64,000 nucleotides of DNA, from contig NZ_JBKBEU010000001.1 in NCBI RefSeq assembly GCF_047372505.1, positions 62,001 to 126,000 on the forward strand. Direction: 5' to 3'. Positions 51,313-61,103 of the stretch are shown one piece after another. Both the position numbers and the translations under genes were made by a program. The notes beneath the pieces were generated by a model. That model saw only the letters and a list, made by a program, of their open reading frames with translations. It was not told the DNA's origin and did not search any database. How positions within the stretch are numbered: position 1 is the first letter of the stretch; each line of letters starts with the position of its first letter. This DNA is from Phaeobacter cretensis. Lineage in GTDB: Bacteria; Pseudomonadota; Alphaproteobacteria; Rhodobacterales; Rhodobacteraceae.

Positions 51313-52515
51313 ATGCCACAGGCACCAGCACAACAACGCAATCCCCAAGCTCGGACAAAAGACACTTTTGTCTCGCCCATCGTCGAATCCAGGCGCTGGC
51401 TGGACGGGCTGACGTTGCCGCCTGACATGCCGCTCCTGAACCTGAGCCAGGCCGCCCCCGCTGATCCCCCGCCAGATGGATTGCGCCGGGCGATCTCAAA
51501 TGCTGCGCTAAGTGATGATAGCAGTCATCTTTATGGTGCGGTGCTTGGACGGGATGATCTACGCGCAGCGCTCGCCGACAAAATGAGCCGCCACTACGCC
51601 GCTGATCTCTCTGCAGCAGATGTTGCGATCACCTCCGGCTGCAACCAGGCCTTTGCCGCGACAATTGCAGCCCTGTGCGGTGAAGGCGATCAGGTGATAC
51701 TGCCAACGCCATGGTACTTTAACCACAAAATGTGGCTGGATATGCAAGGGGTGGAAACTTGTCCCTTGCAGGTTGGAGAGGGCATGCTGCCCTGCCCCGA
51801 TGCCGCAGCCGAACTGATCACCGCGCGCACCCGTGCCATCGTCTTGGTCACCCCGAACAACCCTTGTGGCGTTGAATATCCAGGTGGTCTGGTACAACGG
51901 TTCCATGATCTGGCCCGTTCCCATGGGCTTACGTTGATTGTGGATGAAACCTACCGCGATTTTGACAGCAGAACCGGCCCACCGCACAGCATGTTTCAAA
52001 ATCCAAAATGGTCTGACACATTGGTGCATCTTTATTCATTTTCTAAGGCCTACCGCCTGACCGGTCATCGTCTCGGTGCGATTGCAGCCCATCCGGATCA
52101 CTTGTTGGAGATCGAGAAGTTCCTCGACACCGTAACCATTTGCCCAGCACAGCTGGGTCAGACCGGCGCGCTCTGGGGGTTGCAAAACCTTGACGACTGG
52201 CTTGCTGGTGAACGGCAGGAACTGCTGACACGCCGGGCCGCTATTGAGGCCGGATTTGAGTCGCTGGCCAAGCAGGGCTGGCGACTGTTGGGATGTGGTG
52301 CGTATTTTGCCTATGTCGCCCATCCGTTTGCAAAGCGATCCGAGACGCTGGCCAAGCGCATGGTGAAAGAAGCAGGCATTCTGATGTTGCCGGGCAGTAT
52401 GTTCACACCAGACGACGACCCGGCTGGTGCACGCCAATTCCGCATCGCTTTTGCCAATGTCGACACCGATGGTATCAAAACTCTGTTCGATCGGCTGAAA
52501 AACTGGGCCGCTTGA
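51313..52515 (+). CDS. Class I/II PLP aminotransferase
   Basis: A 400-residue fold-type I aminotransferase. The PLP lysine is in LYSFSKAYRLTGHRLG, the stacking tyrosine region is LPTPWYFNHKMW, and TPNNPCGVEYP and DETYRDF carry the cofactor-binding Asn and Asp. ATG 51313 is preceded by AGGACGAG. It resembles the aspartate/alanine aminotransferase-like group used as general amino-acid transaminases; the amino donor is not identifiable. It stands alone, 160 bases ahead of ppiD. Confidence 0.85.
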   Translation: MPQAPAQQRNPQARTKDTFVSPIVESRRWLDGLTLPPDMPLLNLSQAAPADPPPDGLRRAISNAALSDDSSHLYGAVLGRDDLRAALADKMSRHYAADLSAADVAITSGCNQAFAATIAALCGEGDQVILPTPWYFNHKMWLDMQGVETCPLQVGEGMLPCPDAAAELITARTRAIVLVTPNNPCGVEYPGGLVQRFHDLARSHGLTLIVDETYRDFDSRTGPPHSMFQNPKWSDTLVHLYSFSKAYRLTGHRLGAIAAHPDHLLEIEKFLDTVTICPAQLGQTGALWGLQNLDDWLAGERQELLTRRAAIEAGFESLAKQGWRLLGCGAYFAYVAHPFAKRSETLAKRMVKEAGILMLPGSMFTPDDDPAGARQFRIAFANVDTDGIKTLFDRLKNWAA

Positions 52516-52675
52516 ACAGACCTCACTCCATTTCAAACACATCCACCCCGTCTGAATAACGGTCCAGATCAGTCGTCCCTTGCCCCTTAATGGGTGGCAG
52601 CGTATTCAGAGCCACAACACACCAGCATTTCCGACTGCCACCGCGCAGTTCGGCGACCGACAATACGAGGGCATC

Positions 52676-54517
52676 ATGGCTACAGGCATGAAAAAAATAT
52701 CAAATACATTTGTCTGGATCCTGATGGGGATGCTGATTATCGGATTGGCCGGTTTCGGCGCCGTCAACTTCACAGGCTCGATGACATCCGTGGCTGAGGT
52801 GGGTGATCAGGAAGTGACTGTAGATGACTACGCCCGTGAATTGCAGCGCGAGCAACGCGCGCTGGAGGCTCAGACTGGCCAGCGTATGCCCATTGCTCAG
52901 ATGACAGCCCTCGGCCTCGACCGTGTAGTGCTGGGCCGTTTGATTGCGATTGCCGCACTTGATCAAGAAAGCGCTGATCTTGGCCTTTCCATCGGTGACG
53001 AGAACCTGTTCGACGAAATCAGTCAGATCCCGGCCTTTCAGGATGGAAGTGGCGCATTCGATCGCGATACCTATCAATATGCGCTGGAAAATATCGGCCT
53101 GACCGAAGCTGCGTTTGAGGCAGATCTACGCCGCGAATCCGCTCGTACCATGGTGCAGGGCGCTATCATGGCAGGCACTGTAATGCCTGACACCCTACGC
53201 AATACGCTGACTGACTATGTTGGTGCGCGCCGCAGCTTTGACTGGCTGACAGTCGGCGAAGACAGCGTCGCTCTCACAGCCGTTGAGCCGACCGAAACCG
53301 AGCTGCGCACCTACTACGAAGAGAACATCGATCAATTCACTCTCCCGCGCACAAAGGTCATCACCTATGCCGCCCTGCGTCCCGACGCATTGCTGGACGA
53401 GATCGAGATCGACGCAGCCGCCCTGGAACAGCTGTTTACAGATCGGAGCGATGAGTATCAGGTGCCGGAACGCCGCCTCGTAGAGCGTCTGGTCTTTGCC
53501 AATACCGAATCCGCTGAGAGTGCTAAGGCACAGCTGGACATTAACGGCACCACATTTGAGGCACTGGTTGCCGATCGTGGCCTTAGCCTGCCGGATGTCG
53601 ATCTGGGTGATGTGACCATCGGTGATCTTGGTTCTGCCGGTCTGGACGTTTTCTCGGCAGAGGTCGGTACCGTCGTTGGACCGCTGGATAGTGACCTAGG
53701 CCCTGCCCTGTTCCGCATCAATGGGCGCCTTGAGGCCCGCGTTACCATTCTGGACGACGTCCGGGACGAGCTGCGCGCCGAACTGGCCAGCGACCGTGCC
53801 CGCCGGCTGATCGAAACCCGCGCCGAGGAAATCAACGATATGCTCGCCGGTGGTGCCACTCTGGAAGAGCTGCTGGATGAACCCGGCATGGAGCTTGGCA
53901 AGATCGATTGGCACAATGGCAGCACAGATGGCATCGCCGCGTATGATGGATTCCGTACTGCGGCATCTGCGGTGACCGCCGAAGACTTCCCGGAGGTCGC
54001 CTTCCTAGAAGATGGCAGCCTCTTTGCCATCCGCCTGGACGAAGAGCTTGAGCCTCGCCCCGAGCCTTTTGCGGATGCAACCGACAAGCTGCGTGCCGCA
54101 TGGAAGACACAACGCCTGCAAAACGCGCTGAAAGCCGAGGCCGAGCGACTGGCGGAAATCCTGCGCGGCGGCCAGACACTGCCCGAAGGCAGCGAAATGA
54201 CATCAGAAACTGGTTTAACACGTGGCGCTTATATCGACGCAGCCCCGCAACAGCTGATGGCCCGCGTCTTTGATCTGACAGAGGGTGAGATCGCTGTAGT
54301 CACGGATGGCACTTCGGCTGTTGTTGTACGCCTGAACGAAACACTGCCAGTGGACGACAGCCCCGAAATGTCCGCGCTGTCCGATGCCATGGCTACACAG
54401 CTCGATCAGGCATTGGCGCAAGCGCTGTTCGAGGCGTTCGTGCAAGACGCCCAGACCCGTGCTGCGCCGCGCATCGACCCGCAGGCGCTCAACGCCGTGC
54501 AGGCCAACTTCCAATAA
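52676..54517 (+). CDS. ppiD: Membrane-anchored peptidyl-prolyl isomerase-like chaperone (PpiD/SurA type)
   Basis: A 613-residue periplasmic folding factor held by one N-terminal helix (NTFVWILMGMLIIGLAGFGAV). A SurA/PpiD N-terminal chaperone region (VGDQEVTVDDYARELQREQ) comes next, then a divergent parvulin-like segment around residues 265-400, and a long helical C-part. The canonical parvulin motifs are weak, so isomerase activity is uncertain and chaperone function more likely. It lies 15 bases upstream of trpE and is probably co-transcribed, which also removes room for a trp leader. Confidence 0.87.
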   Translation: MATGMKKISNTFVWILMGMLIIGLAGFGAVNFTGSMTSVAEVGDQEVTVDDYARELQREQRALEAQTGQRMPIAQMTALGLDRVVLGRLIAIAALDQESADLGLSIGDENLFDEISQIPAFQDGSGAFDRDTYQYALENIGLTEAAFEADLRRESARTMVQGAIMAGTVMPDTLRNTLTDYVGARRSFDWLTVGEDSVALTAVEPTETELRTYYEENIDQFTLPRTKVITYAALRPDALLDEIEIDAAALEQLFTDRSDEYQVPERRLVERLVFANTESAESAKAQLDINGTTFEALVADRGLSLPDVDLGDVTIGDLGSAGLDVFSAEVGTVVGPLDSDLGPALFRINGRLEARVTILDDVRDELRAELASDRARRLIETRAEEINDMLAGGATLEELLDEPGMELGKIDWHNGSTDGIAAYDGFRTAASAVTAEDFPEVAFLEDGSLFAIRLDEELEPRPEPFADATDKLRAAWKTQRLQNALKAEAERLAEILRGGQTLPEGSEMTSETGLTRGAYIDAAPQQLMARVFDLTEGEIAVVTDGTSAVVVRLNETLPVDDSPEMSALSDAMATQLDQALAQALFEAFVQDAQTRAAPRIDPQALNAVQANFQ

Positions 54518-54532
54518 CCAAGGCATACTCAG

Positions 54533-56044
54533 ATGGCCCTGACCCCCGATTTCGACACTTTCGCCAAAGCCTATGAGGCCGGTGAAAACCAGGTCGTCTA
54601 CGCCCGTCTTGCTGCAGACCTCGACACTCCGGTGTCTTTGATGCTGAAGCTGACCGGAGCACAAAAAGACGCTTTCATACTGGAGTCTGTGACCGGCGGC
54701 GAAGTCCGCGGACGCTATTCGATCATTGGTATGAAACCGGATCTGGTCTGGCGTTGCCATGGAGAGACGGCGGCGCTCAATCGTTCGGCACGGTTCGACG
54801 CAGATGCCTTTGAACCGCTGGAGGGCAATCCCCTGGATTGCCTTCGCGACATCATTGCCGAAAGCCGGATCAATCTGCCCGATGATTTACCCCAAGCCGC
54901 GGCGGGTCTTTTTGGGTATCTCGGCTATGACATGGTTCGGCTTGTGGAACATTTGCCAGATGTGAACCCTGATCCGCTCGGCCTGCCCGATGCAGTGATG
55001 TTGCGCCCATCGGTCGTCGCTGTACTGGATGGTGTCAAAGGCGAAGTGACAGTGGTCTCCCCGGCGTGGGTCAGCGATGGGCAATCCGCCCGCGCCGCCT
55101 ATGCGCAGGCCGCAGAGCGTGTGATGGACGCCGTGCGTGATCTGGAACGTGCGATGCCCGCCGAAACCCGCGATCTGGGCGACGCCCATGAAGTTGCCCC
55201 GCCAGTCAGCAACTTCACCAAGAGCGGCTATATGGAAGCTGTTGAAAAGGCCAAGGACTACATTCGCGCTGGCGATATTTTTCAGGTGGTCCCTGCACAG
55301 CGCTGGACGCAGGCATTTCCCTTGCCACCCTTTGCTCTCTACCGCTCGCTCAGACGTACAAACCCGTCTCCGTTCATGTTCTACTTCAATTTCGGCGGCT
55401 TTCAGGTGATAGGCGCAAGCCCGGAAATCCTTGTTCGCGTCTTCGGAGATGAGGTCACAATCCGCCCCATCGCAGGCACCCGTCCACGTGGAGCGACGCC
55501 TGAGGAAGACAAGGCGCTGGAACTGGACTTGCTCGCTGACAAGAAAGAACTGGCAGAACATCTGATGCTGTTGGATCTCGGACGCAACGACACTGGCCGT
55601 GTGGCCAAGATCGGCACTGTGCGCCCGACCGAGCAATTTATCATCGAACGCTATAGCCACGTCATGCACATTGTCTCCAACGTCGTCGGAGAGTTGGCAG
55701 AAGACAAAGACGCGCTGGATGCGTTCTTTGCCGGTATGCCTGCAGGCACAGTTTCCGGTGCGCCAAAAGTACGCGCGATGGAAATCATTGATGAACTGGA
55801 GCCAGAAAAACGAGGTATCTACGGCGGTGGTGTCGGCTATTTCTCCGCCGGTGGCGACATGGATATGTGCATCGCCCTGCGTACCGCTATTGTAAAGGAC
55901 CAGAACCTATACATTCAGGCCGGCGGCGGTGTGGTTTACGACAGTGAGCCCGAGGCGGAATATATGGAAACCGTTCATAAATCCAACGCCATTCGTCGCG
56001 CGGCTGCTGATGCCGCCCGGTTCACTGGCAACGGCAATAGCTAA
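54533..56044 (+). CDS. trpE: Anthranilate synthase component I
   Basis: A 503-residue chorismate-utilising enzyme that makes anthranilate with ammonia from TrpG. The N-terminal part holds the tryptophan feedback site (the LLES-like element reads FILESVTGGEVRGRYSIIG). The catalytic half has IRPIAGTRPRGATPEED, LDLGRNDTGRVAKIGTV, HIVSNVVGEL, PAGTVSGAPKVRAMEII and QAGGGVVYDSEPEAEY. It is a separate subunit, not fused to TrpG. A minus-strand gene separates it from trpG, so the trp genes are split into two blocks. Confidence 0.95.
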   Translation: MALTPDFDTFAKAYEAGENQVVYARLAADLDTPVSLMLKLTGAQKDAFILESVTGGEVRGRYSIIGMKPDLVWRCHGETAALNRSARFDADAFEPLEGNPLDCLRDIIAESRINLPDDLPQAAAGLFGYLGYDMVRLVEHLPDVNPDPLGLPDAVMLRPSVVAVLDGVKGEVTVVSPAWVSDGQSARAAYAQAAERVMDAVRDLERAMPAETRDLGDAHEVAPPVSNFTKSGYMEAVEKAKDYIRAGDIFQVVPAQRWTQAFPLPPFALYRSLRRTNPSPFMFYFNFGGFQVIGASPEILVRVFGDEVTIRPIAGTRPRGATPEEDKALELDLLADKKELAEHLMLLDLGRNDTGRVAKIGTVRPTEQFIIERYSHVMHIVSNVVGELAEDKDALDAFFAGMPAGTVSGAPKVRAMEIIDELEPEKRGIYGGGVGYFSAGGDMDMCIALRTAIVKDQNLYIQAGGGVVYDSEPEAEYMETVHKSNAIRRAAADAARFTGNGNS

Positions 56045-56169
56045 GGCACTAAGGATCTGGAGCTACACTCCGGCACTTTCATAATCGTCAAAATACCTAC
56101 ACCAATGACATAAGGCGACCCTCACGATATGGGATGCCTTTTTGATATTGTGTTTGAAATGGCCAAACA

Positions 56170-57816
56170 TCACTCGGCGTCAAGCTTGGCCCGTAAGGAT
56201 GCAGAGACCGGCGCCAGCGACACCCTGTTTGCACGGTCCTGCAGACCCCAAATGAGCAGCGCCGAAATCGTATCCGGCTGCACACGCCCAAGCATAATGA
56301 CTGCCCCCTCCTGGCCTGCACGAAATGCTGCCTGATCAAGAAAGCGACGAATAGCACGTGGATCTTGGCCAGCACCATCGAAATCGCGGAACACGACACC
56401 TGCAGGCACGCCCTCTCGCAGCGCCAGTTTCTGCACAGTATTAAGCCCAGCATCCTGCGTGACCATGCCGAACCCCATCGCACCAAGAGCGGTGGCCATC
56501 TGGTCTGCTAAAGGGCGATTTCCCTGAAATCCGGTCGAAACCCCTTCCAATACGCCAACCGTTTCCGGCAGGGTTTCCATCCAAACCTGCAAGGCGGTTT
56601 CTGCATCTTGTGGGCCAGCGTCCCGTGGCAGGTCAGCGATCATCATTACCTCAAACCCGGCCTTGCGATGGCGGGTCATTTTGGCTGCGGCGTCAGGGTC
56701 GGCTGGATCCAATGCGAAGGTCAGAGGATAGGGAAAGTCCTGAAGTGCTTCGGCCCCAATAGCCTCCGCATCATCAATCAAGACGATCGACATCAACGCT
56801 CGCTCATCATCCGGTGCGAAGGATTCGGCGTTGGCCTCAAATGGCGGACCATCAGCGCTCGCGGTGCTCTGACTGCCCGGTTGAGGACGTGCGGCCTGAT
56901 CACGGTCTGTCAAAGGCACGACCGGGGTACCAATGCGTGGGCGGCTGTCACTCTCAGGTTCTACGGTCGAATTGGTAGTCGGCAGCTCCGTCAGCCGACG
57001 CGTCTCTGCCGTTTCTGTATCTTCTGTCTCAGAAACAGCGCTCTCTGCCTCAGTGACATCACCGGCTGGCTGAGTCCCGACGCGCGCAGGCCCTGCGCTG
57101 CCGAGGCTAGGAACCAGCGGAGTAGCCGAAGGATCAGGCGCGGCGCCCAGAGTAGGCCCAGCACTGCCATCTGCATCTTCGCCCGTCAGCGCCGGACCTC
57201 CACTTGCAACATCCGGCACCGGCAAGCTGTAAGCTGTCGGCGCGCCATCGTCGGTGCTGTCGACAGCAGCCTGCGAGCCTTCGCCCTGAGCCTCAGCTGG
57301 TTCGGAGGTGCTATCCGGCTGCGGTGCCAATCGTGTCGGCGCTGCACTGTCGGTTGCAGGTTGTAGCGGTTGCGCCGGCTCAGAGGCAACGACAAGCCGC
57401 TGTTCCTGGCTCGGTGCATTCGGCGCAGGCAAGGCCTCGATCGGAGTGACAGGCGCATCCCGCGCCACATCAATGGCGGGCGCGCCAACACCACCTGGGG
57501 CATCGCGGTCGCCACCGCCCACTTCGGTGCCGACCTCAGGCCGACTTGCTGGGCCCGTATCAGCATCGGCCAAAGCTGCCAGATCATCGCCAACAACCTG
57601 TTGATCCAACGCCGCAGGCGGGGCTTCTACCAAATCAGCATCAGCCCCCGTGCCGTCCACCGGCGTCTCATCAGCCGCGGCCTGCACTTCGCTGCGGGCT
57701 GGGTTCGCAACACTCACCTCGACCGATTTTGGCAATGGCACCGACAGCGACCACACCACGGCGCCGCCTGCGGCCACCAAGGCCCCGAAACTCACGCCTC
57801 CAAGAAACCCTCGCAT
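56170..57816 (-). CDS. YibQ-like divergent polysaccharide deacetylase family protein
   Basis: A 548-residue envelope protein. An N-terminal membrane anchor or signal (FLGGVSFGALVAAGGAVVWSL) is followed by about 300 residues of low-complexity, acidic, Ala/Pro/Ser-rich linker. A C-terminal domain (about 335-548) of the YibQ/DUF610 divergent polysaccharide-deacetylase type contains MSIVLIDDAEAIG, PYPLTFALDP, EVMMIADLPRD and VFRDFDG. Catalytic metal ligands of true deacetylases are not obvious. It lies on the opposite strand between trpE and trpG and probably serves the cell envelope rather than tryptophan synthesis. Confidence 0.8.
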   Translation of the reverse strand: MRGFLGGVSFGALVAAGGAVVWSLSVPLPKSVEVSVANPARSEVQAAADETPVDGTGADADLVEAPPAALDQQVVGDDLAALADADTGPASRPEVGTEVGGGDRDAPGGVGAPAIDVARDAPVTPIEALPAPNAPSQEQRLVVASEPAQPLQPATDSAAPTRLAPQPDSTSEPAEAQGEGSQAAVDSTDDGAPTAYSLPVPDVASGGPALTGEDADGSAGPTLGAAPDPSATPLVPSLGSAGPARVGTQPAGDVTEAESAVSETEDTETAETRRLTELPTTNSTVEPESDSRPRIGTPVVPLTDRDQAARPQPGSQSTASADGPPFEANAESFAPDDERALMSIVLIDDAEAIGAEALQDFPYPLTFALDPADPDAAAKMTRHRKAGFEVMMIADLPRDAGPQDAETALQVWMETLPETVGVLEGVSTGFQGNRPLADQMATALGAMGFGMVTQDAGLNTVQKLALREGVPAGVVFRDFDGAGQDPRAIRRFLDQAAFRAGQEGAVIMLGRVQPDTISALLIWGLQDRANRVSLAPVSASLRAKLDAE

Positions 57817-58016
57817 CTCTGTCCTGCCTCTCGTTGCCTTCTGGAACGGGTCGCATTCTGTTGGTCATGCCTCACCAAAAGCCCTCTGGGTCCTTTGGAT
57901 CCTCAAGCTGTAGATGATGTGCTCTTGACGCTGCCGCGCAACCCTGAACATGTATGTTGCGACCACTATACTGCGGCGTGGCCCCGGCCCGCCAGCCCTT
58001 AAACGAGCCCGCGAAC

Positions 58017-58598
58017 ATGCTGCTGCTGATCGACAACTACGACTCCTTTACCTACAACCTCGTTCACTACCTCGGCGAGCTGGGCGCAGATGTCGCCGTG
58101 CACCGTAACGATGCGCTCAACGTGCAAGATGCGATGGCCATGAACCCTGCCGGTATTCTGTTGTCTCCGGGACCCTGTGATCCGGATCAGGCCGGCATAT
58201 GCCTTGCCCTGACCGAAGCCGCGGCTGAAACCCGCACCCCGCTGATGGGCGTCTGCCTCGGGCATCAGACTATCGGCCAAGTCTTTGGTGGCAAAGTTAT
58301 CCGTTGCAAGGACATTGTCCACGGTAAGATGGGCACAATGCATCATACCGATAGTGGCCTCTTTGCAGGTCTCGCCTCGCCGTTTGAGGCAACGCGCTAT
58401 CACTCGCTGATCGTGGAACGCGAAAGCTTGCCGGATTGCTTAGAGATCACTGCCGAGCTGGAAGATGGCACCATTATGGGCCTGCATCACAAGGAGCTGC
58501 CGATCCACGGGGTGCAATTTCATCCCGAATCCATCGCCTCGGAACACGGACACGCTCTGTTGAAAAACTTCCTCAACGTGATGGAGCCTTCGGCATGA
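58017..58598 (+). CDS. trpG: Anthranilate synthase component II (glutamine amidotransferase)
   Basis: A 193-residue class I glutamine amidotransferase that feeds ammonia to TrpE. The catalytic cysteine is in MGVCLGHQTIGQ and the His-Glu pair in GVQFHPESIASEHG. The N-terminus LLIDNYDSFTYNLVHYL is typical. The ATG at 58017 was chosen over the longer open frame because it gives the family N-terminus. The stop overlaps the trpD start (ATGA). Confidence 0.95.
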   Translation: MLLLIDNYDSFTYNLVHYLGELGADVAVHRNDALNVQDAMAMNPAGILLSPGPCDPDQAGICLALTEAAAETRTPLMGVCLGHQTIGQVFGGKVIRCKDIVHGKMGTMHHTDSGLFAGLASPFEATRYHSLIVERESLPDCLEITAELEDGTIMGLHHKELPIHGVQFHPESIASEHGHALLKNFLNVMEPSA

Positions 58599-59626
58599 GC
58601 AATGAAATGAAACCGCTTATCGACGCGGCCGCCGACCGCGCCCTGTCGCGGACCGAGGCAGAAGCGGCCTTTACCCATCTGTTTGAAGGCAATGCGACGC
58701 CCAGCCAGATAGGTGGCCTTTTGATGGCGCTGCGGACACGCGGTGAAACTGTTGACGAATACGCGGCTGCCGCTGCCGTAATGCGGGCCAAATGCAACCC
58801 TGTCATCGCCCCCGACGGCGCGATGGATATCGTCGGAACCGGTGGCGACGGCAAGGGCACGCTTAATATATCGACCGCGACAGCCTTTGTGGTCGCGGGA
58901 GCAGGCACCATTGTTGCAAAACATGGCAACCGTAACCTGTCGTCAAAATCCGGCGCGGCCGACGCGCTGGGGCAAATGGGCATCAACGTCATGGTTGGTC
59001 CTCAGGTGGCAGAGCAAGCCCTGCGGGAAGCCGGGATTTGCTTTATGATGGCACCGATGCATCATCCTGCGATTGCCCATGTTATGCCAACACGGCAGGA
59101 ACTTGGCACGCGTACGGTTTTCAATATCCTCGGCCCGCTAACCAACCCCGCAGGCGTGAAACGTCAGTTGACCGGCGCGTTCTCGCGCGACTTGATCCGT
59201 CCGATGGCCGAAACTCTGGGGCAGCTGGGGGCAGAGCAAGCCTGGCTGGTGCACGGCTCCGATGGCACCGATGAGCTGACGATAACCGGCGTGAGCTGGG
59301 TCGCGGCCCTTACCCCCACCGGTACGGTTGAAGAGATGGAAATCCATCCGGAAGATGCCGGCCTCCCCGTGCACCCGTTTGAAGACATCGTGGGCGGCAC
59401 TCCCGAGGCAAATGCGAAGGCATTTGAGGCGCTGTTGTCAGGCACAGAATCTGCCTATCGCGATGCGGTGCTCTTGAATTCCGCTGCGGCACTAGTTGTG
59501 GCAAGCGCCGCAAGCGATCTAAAAACCGGGGTTGAAATGGCGCGTGCCAGCATCGACAGCGGAGCGGCTCGCAGCAAGATCGATGCCGTCGCGCGTATCA
59601 CGACCGCAGCTGCTGACAGCAAATGA
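58595..59626 (+). CDS. trpD: Anthranilate phosphoribosyltransferase
   Basis: A 343-residue enzyme that transfers phosphoribose from PRPP to anthranilate. The PRPP/anthranilate motifs are DIVGTGGDGKGTLNIST, KHGNRNLSSKSGAAD, and MMAPMHHPAIAHVMP. It is coupled at both ends, overlapping trpG and ung by 4 bases each (ATGA), so the chain trpG-trpD-ung is one translational unit. Confidence 0.95.
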   Translation: MSNEMKPLIDAAADRALSRTEAEAAFTHLFEGNATPSQIGGLLMALRTRGETVDEYAAAAAVMRAKCNPVIAPDGAMDIVGTGGDGKGTLNISTATAFVVAGAGTIVAKHGNRNLSSKSGAADALGQMGINVMVGPQVAEQALREAGICFMMAPMHHPAIAHVMPTRQELGTRTVFNILGPLTNPAGVKRQLTGAFSRDLIRPMAETLGQLGAEQAWLVHGSDGTDELTITGVSWVAALTPTGTVEEMEIHPEDAGLPVHPFEDIVGGTPEANAKAFEALLSGTESAYRDAVLLNSAAALVVASAASDLKTGVEMARASIDSGAARSKIDAVARITTAAADSK

Positions 59627-60276
59627 CATCGGATCTGCCGGATCTTGGCGCTTGGGGGGATTTGCCGTTTTTTCGCGACAAATATCAGGCCATCGCACAG
59701 GCGATGGCTGACGACCAGCGCGAGATTCTACCCCCAGCCGCCCAGCGGTTAAACGCACTGTGCCTGGCAAGACCCGAGGATACTCGCGTCGTTATCCTGG
59801 GTCAGGATCCCTATCCTACGCCAGGTCATGCGCATGGACTAGCATTTTCGGTGGAACCAGAGGTTCGACCCCTGCCCCGTTCTTTGAAAAATATGTTCAA
59901 AGAGTTACGGTCCGATATTAATGTCGAAAAGACAAATGGGGACCTACGCGGTTGGGCACAACAAGGCGTATTGTTGCTGAACACGGTGCTGTCAGTGCCC
60001 GCCGGTGAGGCCAATGGCCACAAACATCTTGGGTGGCAGGCTCTGGCAAACCAAGTACTGGCCTATAGCAGCCAACGCCCCACCGCCTACATATTGTGGG
60101 GCAAACAGGCGCAAGGGCTTGAAAAACATATCCAACCGGGCGATCACCTTATTCTGAGGACAGCCCACCCTTCACCGCTTTCGGCACGCCGCGGCTTTTT
60201 TGGCTCGCGACCTTTCTCGACGGTGAATAACTGGCTAGCCAAACGCGGGCAGCCGCAGATTGATTGGAACGCGTGA
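59623..60276 (+). CDS. ung: Uracil-DNA glycosylase (family 1)
   Basis: A 217-residue DNA-repair enzyme that excises uracil. The water-activating motif is GQDPYPTPGHAHGLAFSV (catalytic Asp in GQDPY) and the DNA-intercalation loop is HPSPLSARRGFFGSRPFS. It sits between trpD and trpC, overlapping trpD by 4 bases and ending 14 bases before trpC. A repair gene is thus embedded in the trp operon. Nothing in the sequence suggests that it is decayed. Confidence 0.93.
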   Translation: MTSDLPDLGAWGDLPFFRDKYQAIAQAMADDQREILPPAAQRLNALCLARPEDTRVVILGQDPYPTPGHAHGLAFSVEPEVRPLPRSLKNMFKELRSDINVEKTNGDLRGWAQQGVLLLNTVLSVPAGEANGHKHLGWQALANQVLAYSSQRPTAYILWGKQAQGLEKHIQPGDHLILRTAHPSPLSARRGFFGSRPFSTVNNWLAKRGQPQIDWNA

Positions 60277-60290
60277 CCGGAGGCGTCAAG

Positions 60291-61103
60291 ATGACTGAAA
60301 CAGTGCTGGATAAGATCAAGGCCTATAAACTGGACGAGATCGCCGCCGACAAAGCCGCAAAACCAATCGAGGCCGTCGAGGCCGAAGCCCGCGAAGCCGA
60401 TCCTGTTCGTGGCTTTGCCAAGGCCGTAATGACCGCAAGTCGGCAGGGCTATGGGCTGATCGCAGAAATAAAGAAAGCCAGCCCTTCCAAAGGGTTGATC
60501 CGCGAAGATTTCGATCCTGAAATGCTTGCAATAGCTTATGAAACGGGTGGTGCAACCTGTCTGTCGGTGTTGACCGATACTCCCAGTTTCCAGGGGGCCA
60601 AACCCTTCCTGCCAACTGCGCGTGCTGCTTGCTCTCTGCCCGTTCTGCGCAAGGATTTCATGTATGATTCCTACCAGGTGGCCGAAGCCCGTGCGATGGG
60701 GGCCGATTGCATACTGATCATCCTCGCTTCGGTCTCTGATACGCAGGCGGCTGAGCTTGAGGCGGCAGCAACTGAATGGAATATGGACGTGCTATTGGAA
60801 GTTCATGACGAGGATGAGTTGAACCGTGCCTGCGCGTTGAAGTCCCCGCTCCTCGGCATCAACAACCGAAATCTTAAGACATTTGACACCACACTGGACA
60901 CAACACGCACACTGTCGCGTTTGGTGCCGGCGGATCGCACCATCGTCTGCGAAAGCGGCCTCTCTACGGCGCAGGATCTCTCTGACATGGCGCGTTACGG
61001 TGCGCGTAGCTTCCTGATTGGCGAAAGCCTGATGCGCAAAGATGATGTCACCGCGGCCACCCGTGCAATCTTGGCATCCCCACTGATGCCGGGGGCGATG
61101 TAA
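60291..61103 (+). CDS. trpC: Indole-3-glycerol phosphate synthase
   Basis: A 270-residue TIM-barrel enzyme of tryptophan synthesis. Catalytic lysines lie in LIAEIKKASPSKGLI and LRKDFMYDSYQV; the Glu and Asn residues are in LLEVHDEDEL and GINNRNLKTF, with CESGLST near the phosphate site. ATG 60291 has GGAGG 7 bases upstream. It is not fused to TrpF. It overlaps moaC by one base (TAATG), tying molybdenum-cofactor genes to the trp operon. Confidence 0.95.
   Translation: MTETVLDKIKAYKLDEIAADKAAKPIEAVEAEAREADPVRGFAKAVMTASRQGYGLIAEIKKASPSKGLIREDFDPEMLAIAYETGGATCLSVLTDTPSFQGAKPFLPTARAACSLPVLRKDFMYDSYQVAEARAMGADCILIILASVSDTQAAELEAAATEWNMDVLLEVHDEDELNRACALKSPLLGINNRNLKTFDTTLDTTRTLSRLVPADRTIVCESGLSTAQDLSDMARYGARSFLIGESLMRKDDVTAATRAILASPLMPGAM

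Noticed and set aside
54518..54532. A trp attenuator or leader peptide before trpE
   Set aside because: Only 15 bases separate ppiD and trpE, leaving no space for a leader; the gene is probably read from the ppiD promoter.
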